Positions 1 to 8,347 of a stretch of DNA of 64,000 nt are shown in pieces. Position 1 is the stretch's first letter. Every line of letters begins with the position of its first letter. Source of the stretch: Gillisella vitis (lineage in GTDB: Bacteria; Pseudomonadota; Alphaproteobacteria; Rhizobiales; Rhizobiaceae). The notes under the pieces were generated by a model. It had not been told where the DNA came from. It ran no database searches and saw only the letters and a list, made by a program, of their open reading frames with translations. The stretch covers positions 1 through 64,000 of the forward strand of contig NZ_JACHLU010000020.1 in the NCBI RefSeq assembly GCF_014204625.1. The letters run 5' to 3'. A program made the translations under genes and the position numbers.

Positions 1-21
1 TTCAAAGGCTCATACACACAC

Positions 22-48
22 AAAACCCGCTCTATTGAGCGGGTTTTT
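22..48 (+). terminator. Intrinsic terminator of a gene left of the window
   Basis: An 11-bp perfect stem (22–32 pairs with 37–47, right arm GAGCGGGTTTT) closes a TATT loop and ends in a T-run. It would stop rightward transcription entering from the left edge. The A-run on the other side means it could also work leftward. From 49 to 338 I see no convincing gene or RNA; an upstream in-frame extension of the next gene exists but does not resemble its family. Confidence 0.85.
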
Positions 49-338
49 GCCGTTTCGTAAAACGTGACCTTGCCTCGGAACACGAACCCATTTTAAGGCC
101 AATCTGGCCTAATCCAGCACGAGAGTCCGGTTGCAATAACCCGCCCCAAAAACCTGCTTGATCAAAACGGATACTCTAATTGAACGTCTCGTGGGAAAGC
201 CGTAATTGTAAAGCCGACCTACATAGGCTACGTTCTGCCTATAAGAGCAAATGCGAATGCAGATGCGCCCCCATCGGAGAGCGCGGATCATATTGGCATC
301 GTTTGCCTGGGCATTATGCAAAAACGAGAAATACGTCC

Positions 339-977
339 ATGTCTGCTATTACCATTCTCTTTGGAATTCTCGGTGCTCTCCTGATCGGGGCTATCAGCCC
401 CGGCCCGAGCTTTGTTCTTGTGTCCAGAATCGCCATCACATCTTCCCGCATCGACGGACTCGCCGCCGCTCTTGGTATGGGACTTGGCGGGGCCTTGTTC
501 GGCACCTTGGCGCTTGCTGGACTCACGGCACTGTTGCTTCAGGTTGAATGGCTTTACATGACCCTAAAGCTCATCGGTGGTATTTACCTTGTCTATCTGG
601 GTATCCACATCTGGCGCGGTGCAAGCGATCCCCTTTCGATTGATCGTGTTGCTGCCGTTGAGAAGACATCGGCCTTGCGATCCTTTGCCTTCGCTTTCGT
701 CACGCAGATCAGCAATCCAAAAACTGCCGTGGTGTATGGGAGCATCTTCGCGGCCTTGTTGCCAGTTTCCCCGCCACATTGGCTGCTCTTTTCTCTTCCA
801 CCGCTGATCTTCTTTGTCGAGGCGTCGTGGTATGCGACTGTTGCGCTCGTGTTTTCTGCAAACAAACCGCGTGGCCTTTATCTTCATTCCAAAACATGGA
901 TCGACCGAATTGCGGGTGCGGTCATGGGGGCGCTGGGCGCTCGCCTTCTCTCTGAGACGCTCACTTCCAAGGGTTAA
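339..977 (+). CDS. LysE/RhtB-family amino-acid exporter
   Basis: A 212-residue inner-membrane protein of the LysE/RhtB family, which exports amino acids or their analogues by proton exchange. The N-terminal GAISPGPSFVLV segment carries the family's Pro-Gly-Pro signature. About six hydrophobic segments follow, and the length is typical (about 205–215). I start at the ATG that gives MSAITILFG because the reading frame open upstream (from 180) adds 53 polar, Cys/Arg-rich residues unlike the family; the Shine-Dalgarno there is weak. The gene stands alone, with no adjacent regulator. The substrate cannot be told from sequence. Confidence 0.85.
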   Translation: MSAITILFGILGALLIGAISPGPSFVLVSRIAITSSRIDGLAAALGMGLGGALFGTLALAGLTALLLQVEWLYMTLKLIGGIYLVYLGIHIWRGASDPLSIDRVAAVEKTSALRSFAFAFVTQISNPKTAVVYGSIFAALLPVSPPHWLLFSLPPLIFFVEASWYATVALVFSANKPRGLYLHSKTWIDRIAGAVMGALGARLLSETLTSKG

Positions 978-1027
978 GAGGAATATGGAACCCACAAGAA
1001 CAGATGTTCGGATGGGCTTTCCAGTCA

Positions 1028-1062
1028 GAGTGCATCGTACCGACAATCGGAACGATGCTCTC
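1028..1062 (+). terminator. Imperfect inverted repeat, possible terminator of the exporter gene
   Basis: Two 16-base arms (1028–1043 and 1047–1062) pair at 14 of 16 positions around a 3-nt CAA loop. A T-rich but interrupted tract follows. It lies 50 bp after the exporter stop codon and between convergent genes, so a terminator is the simplest reading; the lack of a clean T-run keeps confidence moderate. Confidence 0.45.
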
Positions 1063-1215
1063 GTTTCTTGTTGTTACATCAGATTTTTCTGAAAAGCGGT
1101 TCCCAATTTTCAAATAAAAGCCGAAGTCAGCATCCGGTGGCGGTTTGAGTGGCTGAGCGACCTTGCTGCGTGTCAGCCAGCCAAGCTGGAATCAACGCTC
1201 GCTGAGGTCGTGGTG

Positions 1216-3387
1216 TCAATTATAGGTGAGGCCAAATCCGAAAGGATAAAGGGTGTCGGTTTGGTAACCGGGTAAATCGGGCATGTTGTCCAAAACGGCT
1301 TGCAATGTTGCGGCGAGAGCAAAGGGAAGTTTGCCCTTTGGTGGAAATTTTCCGGTCAGAACGTCGAGCAATGCCGTGTCGCTTGCGCCGAAGCTGGCAA
1401 TGATCGCGCCGGAGTCCCGTAGACCGCTCTCTTGATCAATGACGTAGGGATTTCGGAAGTTAACGTCAAGAATTGTCTTGCTTGCGCCAATCTCATCCAT
1501 AATCGCTTGGATTGTCTCCAGTGTGGGTGTGATTTTCCACGATTGGGATGAGGCCATGGCTGAAAAAGAGATATTGTCAACCTCCCATGGTAAGGCACCA
1601 CCGAATATCAATCCAAGTTTTACGCCCGGTGCGATTTGCATGTCATCGACGCATGTGGGATTAAGAGCAGGTGCGATATTGCATGGATCTTCTGCGCCCC
1701 AGACTTTTTGGCTGCGCGGATTTAATCGGTTGAGGTTGGCACCATAGGCGGGGTCGTTGGTCCGGTAGGCTTGCGTCCCCATGTTGGTGATATTGACGCG
1801 GATCAATGCTACGTCGTGATGGGCAGCCGTTGGGCGGTTGGCAGTATTGCCGTCCGTCACCGTGAAGCCCCCGGCCGTATATACATCCGGGCTTGTGCCT
1901 ATGACATAAAGTGATTTTCCCGTTTCAAGCGGCAGTGCATGGAATTTATTCGCCAGCAAAACGACAGATTGCCGCTGCACCTCTAAACCTCTCGCACGGT
2001 TGGCATCGGTTCCGATTCCGGTTGGCCTTTCGTCAACATAGGGGTTTTCGAAAAGACCCAGTGCAAATTGTTCCTGTAACAGCCGAACGACAGCTTGATT
2101 CAGGCGGTTTTCGCTGACCATGCCAGCTGCAATCAGGGCCTCAATTTCTGAAGCGTTGGAAAAGCCTGAGAGCAAATCGACGCCAGCATTGATGGCTGTG
2201 CTCAGACGTTGCTGTACCGTGTGGGTCTCCAGCCCCCAGGCTCTGTCCTTGATAATGCCTGTGTCAGAATTGACGTAACCGCCAAAACCGAGGCGCTGAC
2301 GCAAGACTCCATCTATCAGCTTGTCAGAAAAGGACATGCCGATTGGCTCCAATGCCAGGCCGTCATATTGCAGGTTCATGGCCTGCCCATAATAGGGCAT
2401 GATCGCGCTGACGCCTGCATCAATCGCGGCTTGAAAAGGGGCCAAATGTTTGGCAAACGCGCCGCCGGCATAGGTCTGTTCCTTGCCAAAGGAATAGTGG
2501 GGGTCTAGCCCGCCCAACTGGGGGCCGCCTCCCGGAAAATGCTTGATTGTCAGGGCTACGGCACTGTCAGAATTCAGGTGTTCACCCTGTAGGCCTGTGA
2601 CGATGTTGCGGATGATGTTACTGGTCAGGGCAGAGTCTTCGCCAAAAGTTTCGCCCACGCGATACCACCTTGGCTCGGTGGCCAGATCAGCCATGTAGCC
2701 ATACATGCCTCTGATCCCAAGCGCTTGCCATTCTTGACCGACCACCTCTGTCAGGGCGCGCACAGGCTCCATATTGCCGGTGCCAAGGACGGCTGCTGCG
2801 ATGCCAAGTTCCTTTGGGAACTCGGTCATGATACCAGCGCTGGAGGCTATGCCAAACCGGGCATCAGGGTCATGGTGATTGCGTGGATTGCTTTTCAACA
2901 CCACCGGAATACCCAGCCGTGTCGCTTCTGCCTGGGACTGGATGTCATTTGCAAACCGCACAAACTCCTGCGCAGTGACTGTCCAGCCCTGCACAGGTGG
3001 ACGACCTTGGCAGGTATCTGCTGTGGTATCGATTTTATTGCGGACGATAAAGCGCGTCATATACTGTGTCTTGATCAGATTTGCGGCAGGCGTACCTTCA
3101 GATGTGCCATTGCAACCGGCCAATAGCGTGTCAATCATCATCATTCCCGCCCTTTCGGGGATGGTCATCCGGCCCACGAGATCCGCTGCCCTTTGTGCGG
3201 GTGTCAATCGCCAGTCTTCATAAGGGTCGAGGATGCCGTTTGAGTTCAAGTCTTTAAAACTCAGCGCACCAACATGAAGTGTCGGTTTCACGCGCGTTTT
3301 GATTTTTGGCTGGTCTTGTGAGGCTGATGCAACAGTGCTCAACAGAACAAGTGCTCCGCCGAGAAGCGAAGTGATGTGACGGGTCAT
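1216..3387 (-). CDS. Secreted glycoside hydrolase family 3 protein (beta-glucosidase-like)
   Basis: A 723-residue GH3 enzyme, a family of exo-acting beta-glucosidases, beta-xylosidases and beta-hexosaminidases. Residues 1–22 form a Sec signal peptide (hydrophobic core LLGGALVLLSTVASA), so it should act in the periplasm or outside. The N-terminal barrel domain shows the KHFPGGGP substrate-binding segment and a GYVNSDTGI segment whose Asp is the expected nucleophile. A C-terminal alpha/beta domain ends in the GH3-like YPFGFGLTY. The ATG has an AGGAGG Shine-Dalgarno 7 bases upstream. It is divergent from the alpha-mannosidase gene, and a motif shared with the downstream importer lies upstream of each. 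Substrate specificity is not determinable; the nucleophile region departs from the common SDW form. Confidence 0.88.
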   Translation of the reverse strand: MTRHITSLLGGALVLLSTVASASQDQPKIKTRVKPTLHVGALSFKDLNSNGILDPYEDWRLTPAQRAADLVGRMTIPERAGMMMIDTLLAGCNGTSEGTPAANLIKTQYMTRFIVRNKIDTTADTCQGRPPVQGWTVTAQEFVRFANDIQSQAEATRLGIPVVLKSNPRNHHDPDARFGIASSAGIMTEFPKELGIAAAVLGTGNMEPVRALTEVVGQEWQALGIRGMYGYMADLATEPRWYRVGETFGEDSALTSNIIRNIVTGLQGEHLNSDSAVALTIKHFPGGGPQLGGLDPHYSFGKEQTYAGGAFAKHLAPFQAAIDAGVSAIMPYYGQAMNLQYDGLALEPIGMSFSDKLIDGVLRQRLGFGGYVNSDTGIIKDRAWGLETHTVQQRLSTAINAGVDLLSGFSNASEIEALIAAGMVSENRLNQAVVRLLQEQFALGLFENPYVDERPTGIGTDANRARGLEVQRQSVVLLANKFHALPLETGKSLYVIGTSPDVYTAGGFTVTDGNTANRPTAAHHDVALIRVNITNMGTQAYRTNDPAYGANLNRLNPRSQKVWGAEDPCNIAPALNPTCVDDMQIAPGVKLGLIFGGALPWEVDNISFSAMASSQSWKITPTLETIQAIMDEIGASKTILDVNFRNPYVIDQESGLRDSGAIIASFGASDTALLDVLTGKFPPKGKLPFALAATLQAVLDNMPDLPGYQTDTLYPFGFGLTYN

Positions 3388-3521
3388 GATGTGTCCTCCT
3401 GATTGAATATTATGGAGGTTGTCCGCACAACAAAAATCAACTGTATGAATAGTAGAAAGTGATTTTGTGAATGAAGCAGTCTGGGCCTGACCGTTGAGTC
3501 ATCGCGCGCAAATGCATATTC

Positions 3522-3537
3522 ATGAAAATATTTTTAT
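3522..3537 (+). promoter_or_regulatory. Candidate operator, copy 1 (ATGAAAATATTTTTAT)
   Basis: A near-perfect palindrome differing by one base from the fully palindromic copy at 8358. It lies 135 bp upstream of the GH3 start codon. The same motif recurs only in control regions of this glycan-use locus, as far as I can see by eye. The binding protein is unknown; no regulator gene lies nearby. Confidence 0.5.
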
Positions 3538-3658
3538 TTCTATTTGGAGGCGTTGATCGTCGGTTTATCTTGTTTTGGGCTTGTAACGTGCTTTCAAGCA
3601 GATATGAATGGCATCTGGAGTGACATTCATCGTCGTGGGAGATGCGATTTTGAAAAAT

Positions 3659-3674
3659 ATAAAAAAATATTCAT
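3659..3674 (-). promoter_or_regulatory. Candidate operator, copy 2 (minus strand)
   Basis: Read on the minus strand this is ATGAATATTTTTTTAT, matching copy 1 at 14 of 16 bases. It lies 115 bp upstream of the alpha-mannosidase start, on the mannosidase side of the divergent region. It is weaker than the other copies, and the local A/T richness raises the chance of coincidence. Confidence 0.35.
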
Positions 3675-3789
3675 TGTTGATATTGCCTCTTTTTTGAGAT
3701 GAGCTGGTGAGCGATGTCCAGTTTTCATTTTCTTGCGTTTCGCCCATCAATGTATGGGCCATTGTGATGATGACACAAGTGAGCACCCT

Positions 3790-6700
3790 ATGAACCGTAT
3801 TCGTAAGCTTGACCATCTTCTCTCGCGTCTTCGGGAGCGGGTCTTTTTATCACTTGATTGTCAGGTGCCGCTGTTTTTTCGGGAAGCCTCATCTGTGGAG
3901 CGGGGCACAGTTGTGACTGAAAATCGTGAGGCGTGGGTGCCAGTCTCGCGTGATCTGGTTTGGGGCGAGTCAGACGGCTATTATTGGTTTGGTGGCTCGG
4001 TCACCCTGCCGCCGGAGGTTGCGGGATTTCGGATTGTCTGCCGGGTGGAGGCGGCGTTTGGTTCGGTGATGGGACGATGTGATCCGCAATGTCTGGTCCG
4101 CATCAATGGGAAGATCGCTCAGGGTGTCGATGGCAATCATCGTGAGTTTCTGCTGACCAACAGCAGTCAGGCAGGCGAGCGGTTTGATGTTTTGATTGAG
4201 GCTGGAACGATTGAAGATCGGCGGCAACTGGGCTTTGCGCTGCAATTGCAGGTGCATGATCTGGAGGTGGAAGACCTCTATTATGATCTGCGTGTGCCGC
4301 TGGATGTGGCACGCCTGCTGAAAGACGATGATCCGCGTCGGCATTTCATTCTGGGCAGGCTCAGTGCTGCGGTGGATGTGCTGGATTTGCGCCCGGGTGA
4401 TGATGCGCGTTTTCGCGCCTCGGTGGCGGCTGCGCGTCAGGTCGCGGCAGCGATTTATGAGGCGCAGGATTTTGAAGAAAAGCCGGTGATTGTGGCCACC
4501 GGCCACACCCATATTGACGTGGCGTGGCTTTGGCGGGTGCGCGAGACGCGGCAGAAAATGGCCCGCTCCATGGCCACAGCTTTGTCACTGATGCAGGATT
4601 TTCCCGATTATCAGTTTATGTATAACCAATGCGTGCTGCTGGATTATCTGCGCGAGGATTATCCCGAACTGTTCAGCCGCATTGAAGCCGAGGTCAAGGC
4701 CGGCCGATTTGAGATTGAAGGGGCGCTGTGGCTGGAGCCTGATGTGAATATCACCGGCGGCGAGGCGCTGGTGCGGCATATTCTCTATGGGGTGCGCTAT
4801 CACCAGCAGACATTTGATGTGCGTCCGCGGATGATCTGGTTGCCGGATACCTTTGGTTATTCCGCCGCTTTGCCGCAGTTGATGGCCAAGTCCGGGCTGG
4901 ACAGTTTCGTCACCCACAAACTGTCGTGGAACGATACCAACCGGATGCCCAACGAGACGATGTTCTGGCAGGGCATTGATGGATCGAAAGTGGTGGCTTA
5001 CTTTCTGACCACGCAATCCTATGATTCCAACAGTTTCAACACCACCTATTGCCCCAATCTCAAGCCCACGCATGTGATGGGAACATGGCGGCGCCATGGC
5101 CAGCAGCATTTAAATTCCGAGCTGTTTCTGGTCTATGGCCATGGTGATGGTGGTGGTGGACCGACCCGCGAAATGCTGCACAATATTCGCCGGATGGAGC
5201 GCGGTATTCCCGGCTGCCCAACCGTGAAACACGCGCCGATGCGGCCCTTCTTTGAGGGCCTGATTGAGCGGATGCAGACCAATCCGGAGCGCTATCCGGT
5301 ATGGGTGGGTGAGCTTTATGCCGAATTCCATCGCGGCACCCTGACCTCGGTTGCCAAAAACAAGCGCCATAACCGCAAGGCCGAAATTGAACTGCGCGAA
5401 TTGGAAACGCTGGCGGTCATGGCGCAACTCAATGCGGGGGTGAGTTATCCGGTGCAGGCAATCCGGGAGCTTTGGGATATTGTGATGTTGAACCAGTTTC
5501 ACGATATTCTGCCGGGATCATCGATTGGTGCCGTTTATGATGATAGTGATGCTGATTATGCCCGCTTCTTTGCCAAGGCCCGTGCGCTCAGGCAGGACAT
5601 GATGTCAGCTTTGGCTTTGCCTGCGAATGTGGCGGTGTTGAATGCGACGGCACGATCGCGGGGTGGGGTGATTGTTCACGAGCAGAGCTTTGCGCCAGAG
5701 AGGGAGCAGGCTCTTGTGGGTGCGGATGGGAAGACACGATTTGCGGCCTTGATGGGTGAGGCTGCGCCGATGGCTCTCTCCGTTCCGGCTTTGATGGCGG
5801 TTCCAGAAGGAGAGGCGCTTGAGGTCTCCACGCAGGTTTTGAGCAATGGATTTGTATCCGCGCAATTTGATGCGGTTGGGCGCATCACGGCATTGGTGGA
5901 TAGAAAAACGGGCCGTAATCTTCTGTCAAAGGGGGCTGTGGCCAACCATTTGCAGGCTTTCCGCGATATGCCAGCCCAGTTTGATGCCTGGGATATTGAT
6001 GGGGATTTCGAAGATCAGGTTTTCGAGATTGATCAGCTTGTGCGTGCCGAGGTGGTGGAAACGGGACCTGTGCGGGCTGCCATCCGGTTTGAGTGGGCCT
6101 ATGAAAGCTCAACGATTGTGCAGGTCGTGTCACTGACGGTTGGTGCGCGCCAGTTGGAGATTGACACCTTTATTGACTGGCATGAGCACAATACGCTGGT
6201 GAAGGCGGCTTTCCCGCTGGCCATTCAGACGGCAGCAGTGGACGCTGAAATTCAGTTTGGCCATGTCAAGCGTGCCACGCACCGCAATACATCGTGGGAT
6301 GCGGCCCGGTTTGAATGTTCCATGCAGCGCTGGGTGGATGTCAGCGAGCCGGATTTCGGTGTCGCCCTGCTGAATGATTGCAAATATGGCTATGATGCCA
6401 AAGGCACCGATATTCGTCTGACCTTGCTACGGTCTCCCACCTATCCGTGGCCGCAGGCCGATCAGGGTGAACATCATGTCCGCTACGCGCTGTTTATTCA
6501 CGATGGCGATAAACATGCGGTTCATGAGGCGGCAGAGGATTTTAACATGCCACTTCGGCTCTTGTACGCCACTGCCAGCAGCGTGGCTGCTTTGCCCTCA
6601 TCGCTTGTTGAGGTGAAAACCAGAGGCGTCGCTTTGGAAGCCGTGAAGCGGGCCGAGGACGATGATGGGGTGATTATCCGTCTGTGGGAAACAACGGGCA

Positions 6701-6858
6701 CGCGCCGCCATGCCACAGTGGTTCTGGATGGGCGTTTCAAACAGGCAAAGATTGTTGATCTGCTGGAAGAGGGCGGGCAGACATTGGCCATGGATGCGGA
6801 GGGGCTGGAGCTGACGTTTATGCCGTTTGAGGTGATCACGTTGAAGGTGTCGCAATAG
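3790..6858 (+). CDS. Glycoside hydrolase family 38 alpha-mannosidase
   Basis: A 1022-residue retaining alpha-mannosidase, normal for the family (about 1000). It lacks a signal peptide and should hydrolyse imported alpha-mannosides in the cytoplasm. The zinc-binding motif HTHIDVAWLW begins at residue 239 (His239, His241 and Asp243 are the expected ligands). WLPDTFGYS carries the expected nucleophile Asp353, and YGHGDGGGGP (about 449–458) supplies further active-site residues. Central helical and C-terminal beta-sandwich regions follow. I chose the ATG giving MNRIRKLDHLL, 19 codons inside the longest frame, because the extra residues are Cys/His-rich and unlike the family. The mannosidase is followed by a terminator, then a PHP hydrolase and an oligosaccharide importer that could supply its substrate. 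Confidence 0.93.
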   Translation: MNRIRKLDHLLSRLRERVFLSLDCQVPLFFREASSVERGTVVTENREAWVPVSRDLVWGESDGYYWFGGSVTLPPEVAGFRIVCRVEAAFGSVMGRCDPQCLVRINGKIAQGVDGNHREFLLTNSSQAGERFDVLIEAGTIEDRRQLGFALQLQVHDLEVEDLYYDLRVPLDVARLLKDDDPRRHFILGRLSAAVDVLDLRPGDDARFRASVAAARQVAAAIYEAQDFEEKPVIVATGHTHIDVAWLWRVRETRQKMARSMATALSLMQDFPDYQFMYNQCVLLDYLREDYPELFSRIEAEVKAGRFEIEGALWLEPDVNITGGEALVRHILYGVRYHQQTFDVRPRMIWLPDTFGYSAALPQLMAKSGLDSFVTHKLSWNDTNRMPNETMFWQGIDGSKVVAYFLTTQSYDSNSFNTTYCPNLKPTHVMGTWRRHGQQHLNSELFLVYGHGDGGGGPTREMLHNIRRMERGIPGCPTVKHAPMRPFFEGLIERMQTNPERYPVWVGELYAEFHRGTLTSVAKNKRHNRKAEIELRELETLAVMAQLNAGVSYPVQAIRELWDIVMLNQFHDILPGSSIGAVYDDSDADYARFFAKARALRQDMMSALALPANVAVLNATARSRGGVIVHEQSFAPEREQALVGADGKTRFAALMGEAAPMALSVPALMAVPEGEALEVSTQVLSNGFVSAQFDAVGRITALVDRKTGRNLLSKGAVANHLQAFRDMPAQFDAWDIDGDFEDQVFEIDQLVRAEVVETGPVRAAIRFEWAYESSTIVQVVSLTVGARQLEIDTFIDWHEHNTLVKAAFPLAIQTAAVDAEIQFGHVKRATHRNTSWDAARFECSMQRWVDVSEPDFGVALLNDCKYGYDAKGTDIRLTLLRSPTYPWPQADQGEHHVRYALFIHDGDKHAVHEAAEDFNMPLRLLYATASSVAALPSSLVEVKTRGVALEAVKRAEDDDGVIIRLWETTGTRRHATVVLDGRFKQAKIVDLLEEGGQTLAMDAEGLELTFMPFEVITLKVSQ

Positions 6859-6894
6859 TGGCGAGCATTCAACGCTGCTGTTGATGTTGTAAAA

Positions 6895-6934
6895 CCCCTC
6901 CCCACCATCCCCACAAGGGGGGAGGGGTCTTTTT
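6895..6934 (+). terminator. Intrinsic terminator after the alpha-mannosidase gene
   Basis: A 9-bp GC stem (CCCCTCCCC with GGGGAGGGG, arms 6895–6903 and 6919–6927) is followed by TCTTTTT. It lies 36 bp after the mannosidase stop and just before the next gene's ribosome-binding site, so the PHP hydrolase gene is either read by partial read-through or has its own promoter. Confidence 0.8.
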
Positions 6935-6977
6935 AGACGCGGGTTTGCGCACAAAAGTCCGGGGAGGGGAGCGCGAA

Positions 6978-8213
6978 ATGCAGGATTATCAGGATTTTCA
7001 CCACATCATCGATCAGTTTCCCGAGGGAGAAAAATCCTTCATTGAGATTCCCTTTGAGGTGGGAGCGGAGATTGAGCGGATTGATGTCAGCTATCATTTT
7101 CCCTTCGGCGGTGGCGGCAGCGTGATTGATCTGGGGGTTGCCCAGCATGGTCGGATGCGCGGCTGGACGGGGGCCGAGCGTGGCCACATAACGCTGGAAG
7201 CAGACCGGGCCACGCCGGGGTATGACACTGGCCCTTTGCCGGGGGCGTGGCATGTGGTGCTGGGCATTGTCAAGATTGGGCCTGACTGCAAGGTGGATCT
7301 GCACATTCGCCTCACGCCAAAGCGCTCGCGCTGGTTGGTGGGTGAGCTGCACAGCCACTCGGAACATTCCGATGGCGGGGTGACGGTGTTGGATGCGATC
7401 TATCGCGCGCGCGGTTCACGACTGGATTTTATGGCGATTACGGATCACAATACGGTGTCGCAAAATGTCATCTGTCCCGATGATCCGGGCATATTGGTCA
7501 TTCCGGCCATGGAGTTGACCTCGTTTTATGGTCACACCAATTTTCTGGGGCTTCAGCGTCCCTTGGAGGATTGGCGCTGCCGGTCTCCTCAGGATGTGGC
7601 GGATAAAATGCAGGAGGCCCGCAGCAAAGGGGCAACGATTGTCATCAACCATCCGTTTCAGAATTCGGCAGGTGGGCGCTGGCAATCGGGCTTTGATGTG
7701 GCTTTCGATGCTTTTGAAATCTGGAACGGCAATTGGTCTGTGATGAATGCTCAAGGGCTGGCTTTCTGGCAGGACTTGCTGGTCTCCGGTCGCCGCATTC
7801 CAGCCACTGGCGGGAGTGATTTTCATCTGAAAAATCGCCGTCGTCATGGCTATCCAGCCAATCGGCTGTATGCCGATGGAGGCTCGATTGGCGATATTCT
7901 CAAGGCGGTGCGTGATGGACGCAATGTTGTGACCTTTGCGCCCGATGCCACCATGGTGAAACCATTGGCAGACAACAGCCCGGTCTTTGGTGATCGCGTG
8001 GCCGTTGGAACGCCTTTGACGCTCGGCTTCACCGGGCTTGTGGCGGGTGATGAAATCCGCGCTGTGACTGAGGCCGGTGTTGCGCAGACCCACGTGGCAA
8101 AACACAGCGAATGGACGCTGGATCGGGCATTTTCCGGTCGCTTTCTGCGCTTTGAGGTCTGGCGCGGGCATGAGCCTGTCCTGTTGACCAATCCCTTCTA
8201 TGGGGAAACATGA
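6978..8213 (+). CDS. CehA/McbA-type PHP-domain metallohydrolase
   Basis: A 411-residue protein with a C-terminal PHP phosphoesterase domain after an N-terminal beta-rich region of about 120 residues. The PHP metal-binding motifs are complete and in order: HSHSEHSDG, AITDHN, the Glu of IPAMELTS, INHPF and GSDFH. This arrangement matches the CehA/McbA branch, whose few studied members include carbaryl hydrolase and whose wider substrates (phosphodiesters or phosphomonoesters) are mostly unknown. I start at the ATG preceded by GGAGGGGA 7 bases upstream; the longer frame adds 11 residues. There is no signal peptide. Its place between a mannosidase and an oligosaccharide importer suggests it removes a phosphate or other ester from an imported glycan; that is inference. 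Confidence 0.82.
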   Translation: MQDYQDFHHIIDQFPEGEKSFIEIPFEVGAEIERIDVSYHFPFGGGGSVIDLGVAQHGRMRGWTGAERGHITLEADRATPGYDTGPLPGAWHVVLGIVKIGPDCKVDLHIRLTPKRSRWLVGELHSHSEHSDGGVTVLDAIYRARGSRLDFMAITDHNTVSQNVICPDDPGILVIPAMELTSFYGHTNFLGLQRPLEDWRCRSPQDVADKMQEARSKGATIVINHPFQNSAGGRWQSGFDVAFDAFEIWNGNWSVMNAQGLAFWQDLLVSGRRIPATGGSDFHLKNRRRHGYPANRLYADGGSIGDILKAVRDGRNVVTFAPDATMVKPLADNSPVFGDRVAVGTPLTLGFTGLVAGDEIRAVTEAGVAQTHVAKHSEWTLDRAFSGRFLRFEVWRGHEPVLLTNPFYGET

Positions 8214-8237
8214 TTGCGTTCAATCGTGCAAATTTGA

Positions 8238-8253
8238 ATGAAAATATTTTTGT
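8238..8253 (+). promoter_or_regulatory. Candidate operator, copy 3 (ATGAAAATATTTTTGT)
   Basis: It matches copy 1 at 15 of 16 bases and lies 110 bp upstream of the importer binding-protein gene, in the 134-bp spacer after the PHP gene. Confidence 0.5.
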
Positions 8254-8347
8254 TCTTGATTTTTAGAGGCTGATCTAGGAGCGTGTCTTTAGGAGTGGTT
8301 TCGTTGCTCAGTGGAGAGTGCAACGAAGTTGGAGTGAGGAGGGAACT

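Larger units (their letters stand above)
3388..3789. promoter_or_regulatory. Divergent control region between GH3 and GH38 genes
   Basis: A 402-bp AT-rich spacer between two divergent glycosidase genes in an otherwise GC-rich window. It holds two copies of the 16-bp AT palindrome listed separately, one nearer each gene. I see no small gene supported by a ribosome-binding site; the 83-codon leftward frame here has no family resemblance. Promoter elements cannot be assigned with confidence. Confidence 0.6.

Noticed and set aside
6895..6934. A third, fragmentary RIME element in the CCCCTCCCC hairpin after the mannosidase gene
   Set aside because: Only the GC-rich palindrome is similar in composition. 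It lacks the CTCATCCGGCTGCCGCC core and the outer arms, so an ordinary terminator explains it.
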